A stretch of DNA of 64,000 nt, from the NCBI GenBank assembly GCA_019009955.1, contig CM032231.1, positions 104,607,501 to 104,671,500 of the forward strand, read 5' to 3'. The notes below the pieces were generated by a model. It was not told the origin of the DNA and did no database searches. It saw nothing but the letters and a program-made list of their open reading frames with translations. Shown here in pieces: positions 15,135 through 24,305 of the stretch. The DNA comes from Riptortus pedestris. Taxonomy: Eukaryota; Arthropoda; Insecta; Hemiptera; Alydidae. The first letter of the stretch is position 1; each line of letters starts with the position of its first letter. Made by a program: the position numbers and the translations under genes.

Positions 15135-18100
15135 TAAAGATAATTCATCATCAAGCTTTTCTGGTCTTCCACGACACATATAACTCAAGACTTTTATTAG
15201 CAGATCGAGAACTATCAATATGCAAGTCTTTCATTCACTATACCATGAACAAATATTGAAGTTTTGGAAAGATTAAGAAGCATTTTGTAAAACATTAAAA
15301 TAACATAAGAATATAATGTATAATTTCTCCATAGAATCCATTCATAATAAAAAAACTCCAACAAATGCTTAAATATTTCACAAATTGAAAGATTAAGGAT
15401 GAAAATGGAAGAGAAATGTCTACACGTTAATTTTAACTCCATTTTGTTAGAGTTTGTACTCAAGAATGGAATTGCACTTAAAAGTTTTCATTGAGATAAA
15501 TAAATGTTACATTTCATTGATTTCAACAAAATATTAACAACACAATTGAACCAGAAACATATTTTTATAACGCTACTTCAATAACACTACTTACTAGTAG
15601 AGAAACTGTAAAAAAAAAAATGGTACCTTGATCATCAACCTTCTTTTCAAATTGAAAGAGAGCTTTGTAATAGTCATTTAAAAATTTCTGAATAGCAGCA
15701 CCATATGATCGATAAGTAGCTGGTATGCATGACGGCATTTCTGATACATTCATTTCAGCACAAAATGTTTGGAGCCTCCTCACATCAGGTAAATGTTTGC
15801 AAAAATTTTCTTCAATTACAATAGTAAACATCATCTAAAACGAAATCAGATAAATAGTAAACAATTGTTAGTCTTGCATTCCTTATATACTTTTACACAA
15901 CGCCCACATATAAAATGTATAAGGAGGGAAGAGAAAAAATAACTAATATTAGTAGAAATTGATAAATAAATAATGATAGAACAAGTACAACTAATAAATA
16001 AAAAAAATTACTCATTGGTATAAAGAATCAGTTTTTAAATATTAAACAAAATTTTCATACTGAAAAAAATACAACTAAACAAAAAAAGCTTACTGTAAAT
16101 GTTCGTATAACATTCTTCAAGAAGTAAGGGGAGAGTTCAAAACAAAAGCCATTAATATTAATTAAATCAGGCCAGGCTCAAATTTTAGCCAGATTGGTAG
16201 ATACCTTAAGCAGTATAAATGACATGTCCTTTATTTTACTTCAGAAATTATTATAATTCTCAATTTTTTAGTAGTATTTAAGAATTAATCCTGTTTATTC
16301 TACTTTAACTGGGTAAGACTAATAGGCAATCTGGCTTTGAAAAATTTATGATTGAAAGCTGTCTCTTTTACGAGGAAATTTGTCTTAAATATATATAAAA
16401 CACAAAAGTTTGTCTATAAGTTTAGTTACATTTCACAGGGATAAATGTTTTCTATGTTTTCCTGCTATTTTGGGCCTAATGACATAAAAGTAGGAATTAG
16501 ACTATATGGGTCTCAAGAATTTTAATAAATTTGGTGGGGAGAGGTGGGGATAAATTTCTTTCAGGTTTCAGGACATTTACGATTAGTTCATGTACTAATG
16601 GCATTAAAGTAAATGCTTCTCTGTCAGAAAAAGGCTTGAAGGATTTCAATGAACTTTTATATTTAGGTGCTATCCCAAGATACAATTGATTCTGATAAGA
16701 ATCATTTGTCAACAAGGAGTATGCATTTACTTTGAAGTCAATGTTAATATCTATGATGTCTTTAGGTGGAAAATGTTCTTGGAAGAAATTAGAATACATT
16801 TTTAAATAGTAAAATGTTGAATTGATAAATTAATTTAAAATTGTAGAATTGCAATCTTGTTGCCAAAATGCTATTAAAAAAGAATGGCTGTACAGAACTG
16901 GAATTTTTTGGTATTTACAAAAAGTAAAGGAGTTAGGAAATTTAAACTATTTTGTTTATTAGTACTAACATGGGGGTTTATTTTGAGTTAAAATATATAG
17001 TTGTTAATATATCAGTTACTACAGGTTTTTATTTTTTAAAAATCAAAGTATTAAAGTTGTAAAGAAAATAGTTTTGAAAACTAAAAAGAAGTTTCTTGAT
17101 AACAATTTCAATTTTTATTTCTGCTGACTAACTCATATTTCTTTGATATTAAAAGAAATGATCATTGGTATCAAACGCTATTTCAAAATTTACTCCACTA
17201 ACAAGAGTGGCAATTTATTGGGAATTCAAAAAACAAGTCTATTAATGTTTGTCCAATTTCTGCTTCTTTCTATACAGGCTACATACAAGATATTTGTCAA
17301 AATGAGAGAGTCATTTTCAGTATGTGTAAGACAGGCAATTAGTCCTTAAGATAATTAATCAAAGCATTATGAATAATCTAGTTAGCCATAGTAACACAAA
17401 ATGGGCATTAATAAATAGCATAGCATATAAGTAATCTTTATATTTTGACAGAAAATCATTTTTATTTCAACTCATCACACAAGTAGTTTAGATTAAATAA
17501 ATTCAAGGACTCATTTTTCCATTCTTGGCATTTTCCTGCCCCATAGTTCAAATAATTTATAATCATTACATTTTGAACAATGAGCAAAAGATAGACTGTG
17601 ACTTATGAACACTCATAAGGTGAAGACCTTAATCCTCCATTTGGTATTTGACTTTAAGTACAGGTCATATCCAAAGTGTTCTTATACCAGCCACTAATCC
17701 CCACTAATGAGTGCTATTTGATGAATTTCTAGTTATTTGTTCTCGGTATCTTAAATAAAATTCATTTATTTCTAGTAAAGTATGGTAAAATACTTTCCGA
17801 ATTCTAAATCCTAAATACTAAGTTAATAAACTTACTGGGGTTAAAGAGGATATACTGGTCTTAGGAGTTACTTTGAATGAATTTGGTGCCTCTTCGAATA
17901 TGAAATAACAATCTGCTGGTTTTGCAAGGACATAAATGAGTTCCCTCAGTACCTTATATTCACTCAAAATTCTTGTGTCACATGAGGAGTTATTAGTTTT
18001 TTCCCTTTAAAATAGAAAAAAAAATTGATTAAATTATGCATTATTAAAAGCGAAAATGTAACATAATAATAATTAGCTGACATAGGTGGTTCAGCATGGC

Positions 18101-20475
18101 GTACAAGTGTGTTTTTTATATATTTAAATTTTAAGAGACCTTATTTTTGTCATCTAGTAAGTACGTAGTAAGGTCCATAAGTTTCCGGCCTGTCCTGCTT
18201 GCCCTCCTTCAAACGTGCCGGGACCTGCCTGCACACCTTTGCAGGTCCATGCCTGCTCACTCCATATCCATCGCCCGCACTTCCTCAGTCTTGTCAGTCA
18301 GTGTCCAGCCTTAAAGGAATCTCCCCATTTTTACAATGTTTAAACTCGAGTACCGTGCGGTAATTAAATTCTTTTGTAATGAGGGTCTTACTCCTGCGCA
18401 AATTAAAGAGCGCTTGGATTGTGTATACAGGCAGTCCTCCCCCTCATATTCCACAGTGAAAGAATGGGCAAAATTATTTAAGTTAGGGAGAGAAAGTCTA
18501 GAAGATGACCCACGTCCCGGTCGCCCACTGGAAGCTGTCACTTCTGAAACAATCCAACTTGTGGAATCTGAATTGCTGTCTGGCCGACGACTGAAAACCA
18601 AGGAAATAGCAGCGAGGTTGGGGCTTTCAAAAACAAGTGTTTTGAGGATCATCAAAGAACATTTGCATATGAACAAGGTTAGTGCAAGATGGATTCCAAA
18701 AATTCTTTCAGCTCATCAAAAACAGGAACGAGTTCACTGCTGCAATGAATTTTTACGCGAGTATAATGCCGACCCAAAGAATTTTTTGGACTCAATTGTA
18801 ACTGGGGATGAGACAATGGTTCTATATTATGACCCACTCAGCAAAAGAGAGTCCATGGAATGGAGAAGACCAGGAGAAGCGCCTCCTTTAAAGGCAAAAG
18901 TCACGCAGTCAACAAAAAAGATAATGGCCACAATCTTTTGGGACTGTAAAGGAATACTATTGATAGATTTTAAAGAAAGGAATACCACAATGAATGGTGA
19001 GTATTATGCAGCCCTACTTCACCGGTTACGAGACGCCATTAAAGAGAAGAGGCGAGGGAACTTAAGTAGAGGCGTCCGCCTCCTTCACGACAATTCCCCT
19101 GTCCACACAGCATTGATTTCCAAGGCCGTTGTGAAGGACTGTGGATTCCAAGAAATCTCTCACCCACCCTACAGCCCAGACTTGGCCCCTAGTGATTTCT
19201 ACCTATTCTCAAAATTAAAATCTGACCTTCGTGGAAGGCGATTTAACACCAACGAAGAGCTCCAAGCAGCAGTGGAAGAACATGTTTTTAACAAAGAAGA
19301 AAATTATTTTTTTCATGGTATAGAAATGTTGCCAAAGCGTTGTAATAAGTGTATTGAACTTAGAAGAGAATATATTGAAAAACAGTAAAACCAGTTTTTT
19401 CTTTCACCTTTCCTTCTATCCCAGGCCGGAAACTTTTGGACCTTACTACATAGTATTGATTGATACAAATTGATGTTTGAGGAAAGCACGCATGCATGCA
19501 ATCTTATAAATGAAATTGATAAGTATATCAATTGACAGTAGTCAATGTTGTGATGAGCAGAGAAACAGATCTCAGAGACGCGTAATCTGGTTTAAATTTT
19601 AATAAAATCCATTATGCAGGAGCTTAGTAAAATAAGTAGATTTCCCACTTGCTTGTATGACCCACTAGTGATCTCATCTCACCACATATTCTCTATTTCT
19701 ACATAAATTCCAATGAGTAAAAAAGGGGGTTTTAATGAAAACTGAAAACAAGAAAGTATGAATAACTCTCTTAATATTTACCGTCACATAGTAACGGAGA
19801 TATTTTGAATTCTCTCCTATTCCAGGTTCAATTTCAGCCAATAACAAATATAATCTTTCTTGTTAAATGAGCAAGATGCACTGGACATAATAGCTTATTA
19901 TTAATATGATATGAGTAGGAGTAGGAGTTTTATTATTTATCCCTCCACATCATTAACATCCACTTTTTGCTACTGGTATAGGTTATCTACAAGTTACCAC
20001 ACTTTTCTAACCAGGTGGGACTAAGGATTTTATTTAATTAGTTTGTCACTAAATAAATCGAACTCACTACTCTACGTTTACCATATGGGATTGAAGGCAA
20101 TGCTTCAAGTCATGCCTCGGGAGTACGGGCTAATTAAAGGCTGAAATCTAAAAAATCCAAATATCTTGGTTAATATTCATGGAAGAGAAAAAAGTCCGTC
20201 ACGCAGGGGCTGCGTAAACTAAGCAGATTTCCCACAGGAAGGTTTACAATAGATAAATACACATACACGTAACACAGCCGTGAATGCTCAGTAAATGTAC
20301 AATAAAATTGGTTCTATAAAATTTTTTTGATCCTACTTATAATGACGGAAATATTGCAATTTTTTAAAAATTCCCCTCCCTAATCCAACTTCAGGCATTA
20401 ACAAACTTGACCCTTAGTTTTGCATGAAGTGCTTATATATAGAGTTTGGTAGTGATTAGACAAAAATTGAGAACA

Positions 20476-20507
<32 letters not shown>

Positions 20508-23257
20508 AAATTTTGAGAGGACCTCATTTTTGTCATCTTCTAAGTAGGAGCAATGGATATTTAAGGAAGTTTTTCAAAAGTCACATCATGAGTACAACCT
20601 CAATTGCTGATTTCCCTTAAAGGCAATCTTCAAAAAGTATTTTGCAGAGACATACTAGACGATCAGATAATCATGCTCCACATTTGATATGACTCACCAT
20701 TTAAAACAGAGATTAGCTTCTGGGTGTTTACTTTGAGGTATTTCTCTTAAGGTTTTGTTATTCCACCATAAATTTTGTGTGTGGGTTTTAATCCAACTTT
20801 CTGCTTTTTCTTTCCTTTTTTGAGAGTCAGCTTCTAAACTCCTACCACGTGCTGGTGTTGAAGATAATAGCAATATGTTAGTAGAACTCGGGTTTTGCAG
20901 ACTGTCACAATGCTTGTTTGGAATATGTTCTTCATCTTTTTCTTCAATTAATTCATCATCAGACCAGTCAGACAAACTTCCATCCTAAAAAAAAGTAATT
21001 TTGAAATCAAAAGGAATTAAAATATGAAATTGTGGACTCCAAACAATTAGGCTTATCATTTATGAACTTAAAAATACATACCTCAGATGGTAAACGGAAC
21101 TTTTCCCATCCTTCTTTTAAGTAAGTACCCCAATCAAAAGATTCTTCATTTTCCTTGACAAATATTTTAGACAAATCGAATGGTGGGTCATCTGTCTTAC
21201 AATTCGTTGGTTTTTTAGAAAGTTTAATAAGTAAGTCAATTAGCCCCCACTGCACTTCAGTCTGAAAATATTTTAGAGAATAAGAAAATATGATTCCAAA
21301 AGATATGTCTAATGATCAATATATATTAGAAATCAATTTTTCTGGATGACTTGTTTTAACAGCAGCACTAACTAATTCCAAATTATTTAAAAATATTTAT
21401 TCGTAAAATTTTAAAATAATGATTCAGTCAAAAATTAAATTAGAGAGGCTCAGATTAGCCATACGCTTTAAGGCATAAGTCTTAACCTTATATGGTAAAC
21501 TTTTTGGGTTCAATTCCCATCTGGGCAATAGGATTTATATAGTGATAAACTAATTAAATAAAATCCTTGGTCTTATCCCTGCTAAAAAAAGGAGCATGGT
21601 ATCTTGTATATAACACATCCCAATTAGCTGTAATATCAAAAAGTGGCCGATAAAAATTAAAATAAACAAATGATTGGCCTATCAAACTGATACTTACAGA
21701 ACAGTTGTCTTGAAAATAAGGATGGTTACTGTAAACATCAGTGAGCATAGAAAGATTTTTCGCTTTTTGAGGAAAGCCATGGGCTTTGAATTTATACACA
21801 AATTCATATAAGGTAGATTTTGCTTGACGTTCATTTACAGAGGGATAATATTTGTCAAAAATTGTAGACCATGCACTGTCTTCCCACCTTTTAAATTCTT
21901 GAGATCCTTCCTAAAACAAAATTGTGTCTGAGTGTTTTTAAATATTTTTTGTAATGAGTACACAAGATACTCCATCATCACCTTAAAATGATATCAACAA
22001 AGAAAAATGTTTTGTATGCATTGAAGAAGGTATAATGAAGCACTACAACTAAGATAGGTTGTGAGCTAATTAATAGCATTAAGAACACAAAAATATCAAT
22101 GTCAATACTTATTTTGACCTTTGTCTAGTTGATTTTATTTGGATTTTTTTTTTTGTTTATAACTTATTAAGTGTGTTTATTATTAGAATAGAAGTATTTT
22201 ATTAATTCTAATGCACTAAAAAAAAGGGGGATAATTGAATTTTGCATTCATCAGTGAAAAGATGATTACAGAATTCTAGAACCTGATAAATGCTTTTTTT
22301 GGGATAACTACCTAAAGATAAGTAGAGATTAGAATGTTTAGATGATGACATCAAAGTGAAGGAAACTTTACACCGCTCCTGTGTTACAGACTTTTTATCA
22401 TTTTGAGCCTTCAGTAAACTCCTGCACATTTGATTTTCCCTTTAAACTATTAGAATAAAATAATTTACTGCGGAAATTACATCTTATATTCGGATGATGC
22501 CAAGATTGTGTGATATGATTTCTGCACAAGGGAAATCTATTTAACTTAGGCGACTCCTACGAAACAATTTTTTTTTATTTTATTATATTGTGACAAATAA
22601 GAGTTTCCTGTAATCACAGTTATTCCATATGGCAATTTAAAGAACAAAATATTAGGATTTACTTTCATTTTCCTCAAAGACAAGCTGGTAATTAGCATGA
22701 GGAAGTTTTAGGCGTTATCCACTATGTGATATAAGATACAAAATTTAGTGACACTAAAAGTTTTCAAATCTCATAATCTCTCTCCATATTTGATATCGAT
22801 ATGAACTCCAAAAATGATTTTCCTCTTATCATTTTATGATTGTATATGATACTAAATAATTTGTTGGTACCTCCGAACTGATGATTGACAACTCGAGCAC
22901 TTTGAGGGCAAAGAATTGTCAGCTTCAAGCATTATTTCAATAACATAGGTAAACCTAATGGCGAAGTAATTTGTTTCAAACAGATTCATAATATACAATA
23001 TAAATGCTTTAGAACTCACTAACATATATAGTAACTATTAAGTGAGATCAAAAATCTATATTTGTTCCTGCATGAAATCCAAGAAGATGTTTCAGTACCT
23101 TTTAAAGCATTTGAACTAATTTTACTATTATTATTAAAGAAGAAAAACAGTATTATTATTAAAATAATATGTTCATTACCTCACAACCTGTGAGCCCTCT
23201 AATGAGACCCTTTAAATCGTCTGAAAGCAGCTTTTTAACAGTTGTAATATGAGACAT
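256..23257 (-). CDS. TUBGCP5: Gamma-tubulin complex component 5 (GCP5), 13 exons, 3' part outside window
   Basis: GCP5 is a subunit of the gamma-tubulin ring complex, which nucleates microtubules at centrosomes. Exons read on the minus strand: 23180-23257 (ATG), 21698-21910, 21082-21261, 20698-20984, 17836-18004, 15627-15834, 8605-8740, 6238-6423, 6001-6152, 4117-4318, 1849-2062, 606-779, 256-376. All have AG/GT borders and compatible phases, giving about 773 aa. Recognition rests on colinear family landmarks: FDWGTYLKEG followed by LSDWSDDE (acidic N-terminal region), SWIKTHTQNLWW, LSEYKVLREL (start of the GRIP1 region), then helical GRIP1/GRIP2 segments ending IEQYSQIFKFLLRTRIALGVL. The last ~180 residues of the family (~1024 aa in human) should lie left of base 1. 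The 606-779 exon has two possible acceptors (start at 779 or 773), a two-codon difference. Introns hold a Helitron cluster, a mariner, a Penelope remnant and SINEs. The join is from memory of the family, not an alignment. Confidence 0.9.
534..560. repeat. (CA)n microsatellite
   Basis: CACACA run within the GCP5 intron 377-605. A (GT)n(AT)n tract also lies at 20476-20510 inside a HINE-like copy. Confidence 0.9.
2063..4116. other. GCP5 intron
   Basis: About 2 kb of AT-rich intron. Apart from the truncated SINE at 2090-2275 nothing is recognisable. Confidence 0.5.
2090..2275 (+). mobile_element. tRNA-derived SINE, 5'-truncated
   Basis: Begins within the head at GTAAACCTAGAGTGGCGAG and keeps box B-like GTTTGATTC, the body and the tail. 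Box A is missing. GCP5 intron. Confidence 0.8.
4655..5281. mobile_element. Fold-back element with ~257-bp arms
   Basis: The left arm 4655-4910 (starts CCTTATCTGATGTGGTTGTC) and right arm 5024-5281 are inverted copies over their whole length, roughly 80-85% identical by eye. The spacer is 113 bp. No coding capacity. It sits in the GCP5 intron 4319-6000, so the transcript could form a long hairpin. No clear target duplication was found. Confidence 0.85.
6537..6745 (+). mobile_element. tRNA-derived SINE, diverged
   Basis: AGGATAGCCATGTGAGAAAG head, then the conserved body CTCACCCTGGCTAGAAAAG and an (AAT)n tail. Box B is damaged. GCP5 intron. Confidence 0.8.
7181..7436 (+). mobile_element. HINE-like repeat, left-end fragment
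   Basis: AGCAGATTTCCCTTAAGGGA through AATGAGGTCTGTTCAAAAC, a short TA tract and CGGCTGAAATCGGAC, colinear with 24306-24555. The right end is absent. Confidence 0.7.
7736..7948 (+). mobile_element. tRNA-derived SINE with 13-bp target duplication (one mismatch)
   Basis: Starts AGGGCTCAGGTTGGCCGTG, with box B TTTCGATTCCCGCC and the conserved body CCCACCCTGGCTAGAAAAGG. The duplication ACTTTCTCTGGTG (7723-7735) / ACTTTTTCTGGTG (7949-7961) differs at one base. It is inserted next to a Penelope-like remnant in a GCP5 intron. Confidence 0.85.
7930..8385 (-). pseudogene. Penelope-like retroelement remnant, GIY-YIG endonuclease region
   Basis: Minus-strand translation across frames gives CDSEYIGLIGRLISTRIRGH, then FKVLVK..LERIVQEALVI, then KNIDGYRLSRIWKPII. 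This order (YIG core, arginine helix, EAL segment, and a DGYRLSR.WKP tail) is the C-terminal GIY-YIG endonuclease of Penelope-like elements. Stops and frameshifts make it a pseudogene. No reverse transcriptase part was recognised. GCP5 intron, next to a SINE. Confidence 0.6.
9315..11557 (+). mobile_element. Non-autonomous Helitron A (2243 bp), both ends defined
   Basis: The 5' terminus is TCTATATATATATAAAATTG directly after a host A (9314). The 3' terminus is CTAG (11554-11557) directly before a host T, preceded by the short hairpin CCCGAGCGAAGCCGGG at 11530-11545. This is the canonical Helitron structure: 5' TC, 3' CTRR, hairpin ~10 nt before the end, A/T insertion, no TIR or duplication. 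No Rep/helicase gene is present. Most of the body is a tandem array of ~298-bp units. It lies in the large GCP5 intron 8741-15626. Confidence 0.85.
9555..11165 (+). repeat. Tandem array of six ~298-bp units inside Helitron A
   Basis: The marker AGTGGGGGTT or a close variant recurs at 9561, 9859, 10158, 10455, 10757 and 11054, spacings 297-302 bp. Each unit contains GGAGGCCTGAAAT, a pair of arms ATAACAAAAGTT / AACTTTTGTTAT able to form a 12-bp stem around a ~21-nt loop (for example 9638-9649 with 9671-9682), and a segment TATACGCTAAAAATTATAGC. Open frames across the array are by-products of the repeat, not genes. Confidence 0.88.
11558..12649. other. Spacer between Helitrons A and B
   Basis: About 1.1 kb of GCP5 intron. 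A slightly richer patch at 11760-11880 includes TCCATCATCAGTGCCCTC. A C-run occurs near 12320. No gene or bounded element recognised. Confidence 0.5.
12650..13916 (-). mobile_element. Helitron copy B, inverted, 3' end decayed
   Basis: This region is the reverse complement of Helitron A. It runs from the A 3' body (ATACCCGTCG... near 12740, matching 11366-11440) through three ~298-bp units (markers at about 13041, 13338, 13637) to the 5'-terminal CTCTGTCTGTAC/AAAATTGTAACC block, which passes into an (AT)n run at 13863-13916. The terminal hairpin and CTAG of its 3' end are not recognisable near 12650. Its 5' end abuts the 3' end of copy C exactly. Confidence 0.75.
13863..13916. repeat. (AT)n microsatellite
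   Basis: 54-bp dinucleotide run at the 5' end of Helitron copy B, an expansion of the TATATATA in the Helitron terminus. Comparable runs: 15103-15132, 44545-44606, 54308-54368 and 61974-62056. Confidence 0.95.
13917..15140 (-). mobile_element. Helitron copy C, inverted, head-to-tail with copy B
   Basis: On the minus strand the 3' terminus is CTAG (13917-13920), preceded by the conserved hairpin region GAGCGAAGCCGG. The 5' end is the AAAATTGTAACCTCTGTC block followed by an expanded (AT)n near 15103-15132; a TC after an A occurs at 15139-15140, a possible true 5' end. It keeps fewer ~298-bp units than A (unit markers about 14660 and 14865). Same family as A and B. Confidence 0.75.
16497..16799 (-). 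CDS. Unrecognised 100-aa open frame in a GCP5 intron
   Basis: Begins MYSNFFQEHFPPKDIIDI and ends LPTKFIKILETHIV. I do not recognise it. Composition is protein-like, with mixed charged and hydrophobic residues. It shows no match to GCP5, and exons 5 and 6 join in phase without it, so it is not a GCP5 exon. The frame stays open about 35 codons upstream of the ATG. It could be a retrocopy fragment, an exon of an overlapping gene, or chance. Confidence 0.2.
   Translation of the reverse strand: MYSNFFQEHFPPKDIIDINIDFKVNAYSLLTNDSYQNQLYLGIAPKYKSSLKSFKPFSDREAFTLMPLVHELIVNVLKPERNLSPPLPTKFIKILETHIV
18164..19450 (+). mobile_element. Full-length mariner element 1 (1287 bp)
   Basis: Terminal inverted repeats of 29 bp lie at 18164-18192 and 19422-19450 (GTAGTAAGGTCC... 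and its complement) and match at 27 of 29 positions. The target dinucleotide TA is duplicated at 18162-18163 and 19451-19452. The element holds one uninterrupted transposase gene. It lies in the GCP5 intron between exons 4 and 5, antisense to that gene. Near-identical ends and an open frame point to a recent insertion. Confidence 0.95.
18336..19388 (+). CDS. Mariner transposase 1, intact, D,D34D
   Basis: A single-exon 350-aa transposase of the Tc1/mariner superfamily, which excises and inserts the element by cut and paste at TA. The N-terminal half carries two helix-turn-helix regions (about residues 1-55 and 75-115) with the linker PGRP at 61-64. The catalytic triad is D158 (TGDET), D252 (HDNSPVH) and D287 (SPDLAPSDF). 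Exactly 34 residues separate the last two, the mariner D,D34D signature. The family is usually 340-350 aa, so this is full length. The start is the first in-frame ATG, 144 bp inside the left TIR. Base composition is clearly less AT-rich than the surrounding intron, as expected for an introduced gene. No frameshift or stop is seen. I cannot assign the subfamily with confidence. Confidence 0.95.
   Translation: MFKLEYRAVIKFFCNEGLTPAQIKERLDCVYRQSSPSYSTVKEWAKLFKLGRESLEDDPRPGRPLEAVTSETIQLVESELLSGRRLKTKEIAARLGLSKTSVLRIIKEHLHMNKVSARWIPKILSAHQKQERVHCCNEFLREYNADPKNFLDSIVTGDETMVLYYDPLSKRESMEWRRPGEAPPLKAKVTQSTKKIMATIFWDCKGILLIDFKERNTTMNGEYYAALLHRLRDAIKEKRRGNLSRGVRLLHDNSPVHTALISKAVVKDCGFQEISHPPYSPDLAPSDFYLFSKLKSDLRGRRFNTNEELQAAVEEHVFNKEENYFFHGIEMLPKRCNKCIELRREYIEKQ
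19927..20100 (-). mobile_element. tRNA-derived SINE, 5'-truncated, reversed
   Basis: Reverse complement of the family body (ATCCACTTTTTGC..., TTACCACACTTTTCTAACC) with a decayed box B. Box A is lost. Lies just right of mariner 1 in the same intron. Confidence 0.75.
20192..20630 (-). mobile_element. HINE-like repeat, short inverted copy with both ends
   Basis: Plus-strand left end GTCCGTCACGCAGGGGCTGC...AAGCAGATTTCCC (hairpin plus sub-TIR). The right end is GCTGATTTCCCTTAAAGGCA. The internal tract (GT)n(AT)n lies at 20476-20510. Only ~440 bp, so it is internally deleted relative to 24306-25245. Confidence 0.65.
21447..21665 (+). mobile_element. tRNA-derived SINE, diverged
   Basis: Head GAGGCTCAGATTAGCCATA, box B-like GTTCAATTCCC, degraded body and AT tail. 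In the GCP5 intron between exons 2 and 3. Confidence 0.8.
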
Positions 23258-23880
23258 CCTGAGTAATAATTAGATTTAAGTGCACAAAATGGAACTAATA
23301 TTTTTGGGATGGTAGATTTAATTCTTTGATATTAAGACTAACTAGTCTTGTTATAAGCGATGTGAGCTGATATCTTCCCATGGAACCTATTCAAGGTATG
23401 TATAATATAAGGATCCTAGTGCCCAAAGGTCAGACAGAATGGAGGAAGTCACAAAATCTTACGGATAAAATTATTGATAAATAGACATAAATTACGAATA
23501 TATTTTGAAAAACAATATAAGCAGCTCTATTAGAACATAATGTTCTAAAAGCATTCAAATTGTCAAACCAATTGATATTATTGGATCTATTTCATTGTAG
23601 AAAAAAAAACAACATCGCGCCAAAACGAAGGTTATAAACATAGAACAAAGTTAGTTAGCTAAGGTATACATAGAGGTAAACAGGCATTAGCAAGCATGAA
23701 CTCAGACCCCCCCCTACACATTTTTTCATCTTCAATTTAATTTGGAGTTGATATATGGAAACATTTCAACTTAAATCAGATGGTATGGAATTTGGGGTTT
23801 TTTAAAGCTGAAAATAATCGGTGAAAGTGTATTTTAAGCCCCCCCCCCCGTGGTGGCGCACTACGACGACAGCGGCCATT

Positions 23881-24022
23881 TTGTTCTTCTAACTTTATCT
23901 TTTTTAACACTTTAAAATTTCCAAAATACGCCATCAGTGGTTAAAACCGAATGGTGGGGGTTTTGTTGTTCTAGCTTTATATTTTTTAACACTTTAAAAT
24001 TTCCAAAATACGCCAGACGTGG
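23881..24022. repeat. 60-bp direct repeat upstream of GCP5 and PRPF18
   Basis: 23881-23940 and 23963-24022 are near-identical (shared core AACACTTTAAAATTTCCAAA then ATACGCCA..GTGG), 82 bp apart, inside a locally G/C-richer stretch (about 23820-24150). It lies 0.6-0.8 kb upstream of the GCP5 start codon. Confidence 0.8.
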
Positions 24023-24305
24023 TTTTAAGTCAGGGCGGGGATTATAAAGAAACTGCACTTTAGCCGAGTAAGCTTTTGAAGGAGTCGGCCGACAGTTAGC
24101 CAGACTAGGAACATTAGAATACCTGGGCGGAGATGAACTTTTGCGTATGACCATGTTAGTTAAATGGTCGTCATTATGCTGATAAAAGTTCTATATTTCT
24201 AGAAATATTAGGGAATCCATTATTAAGAAAATATTTTGGTTATAGATTTTTTAGTAACTTTTCAAGCAATTCTAGTTCGTCTTCGAATCTAGTTAAAACG
24301 GGTTT

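Noticed and set aside
18311..18676. 121-codon minus-strand frame
   Set aside because: It is the antisense shadow of the intact mariner transposase 1.
22208..22440. Minus-strand frame MCRSLLKAQNDKKSVTQ... as a possible GCP5 exon
   Set aside because: GCP5 exons 1 and 2 join in phase and match the family without it, and part of it overlaps a repeat fragment.
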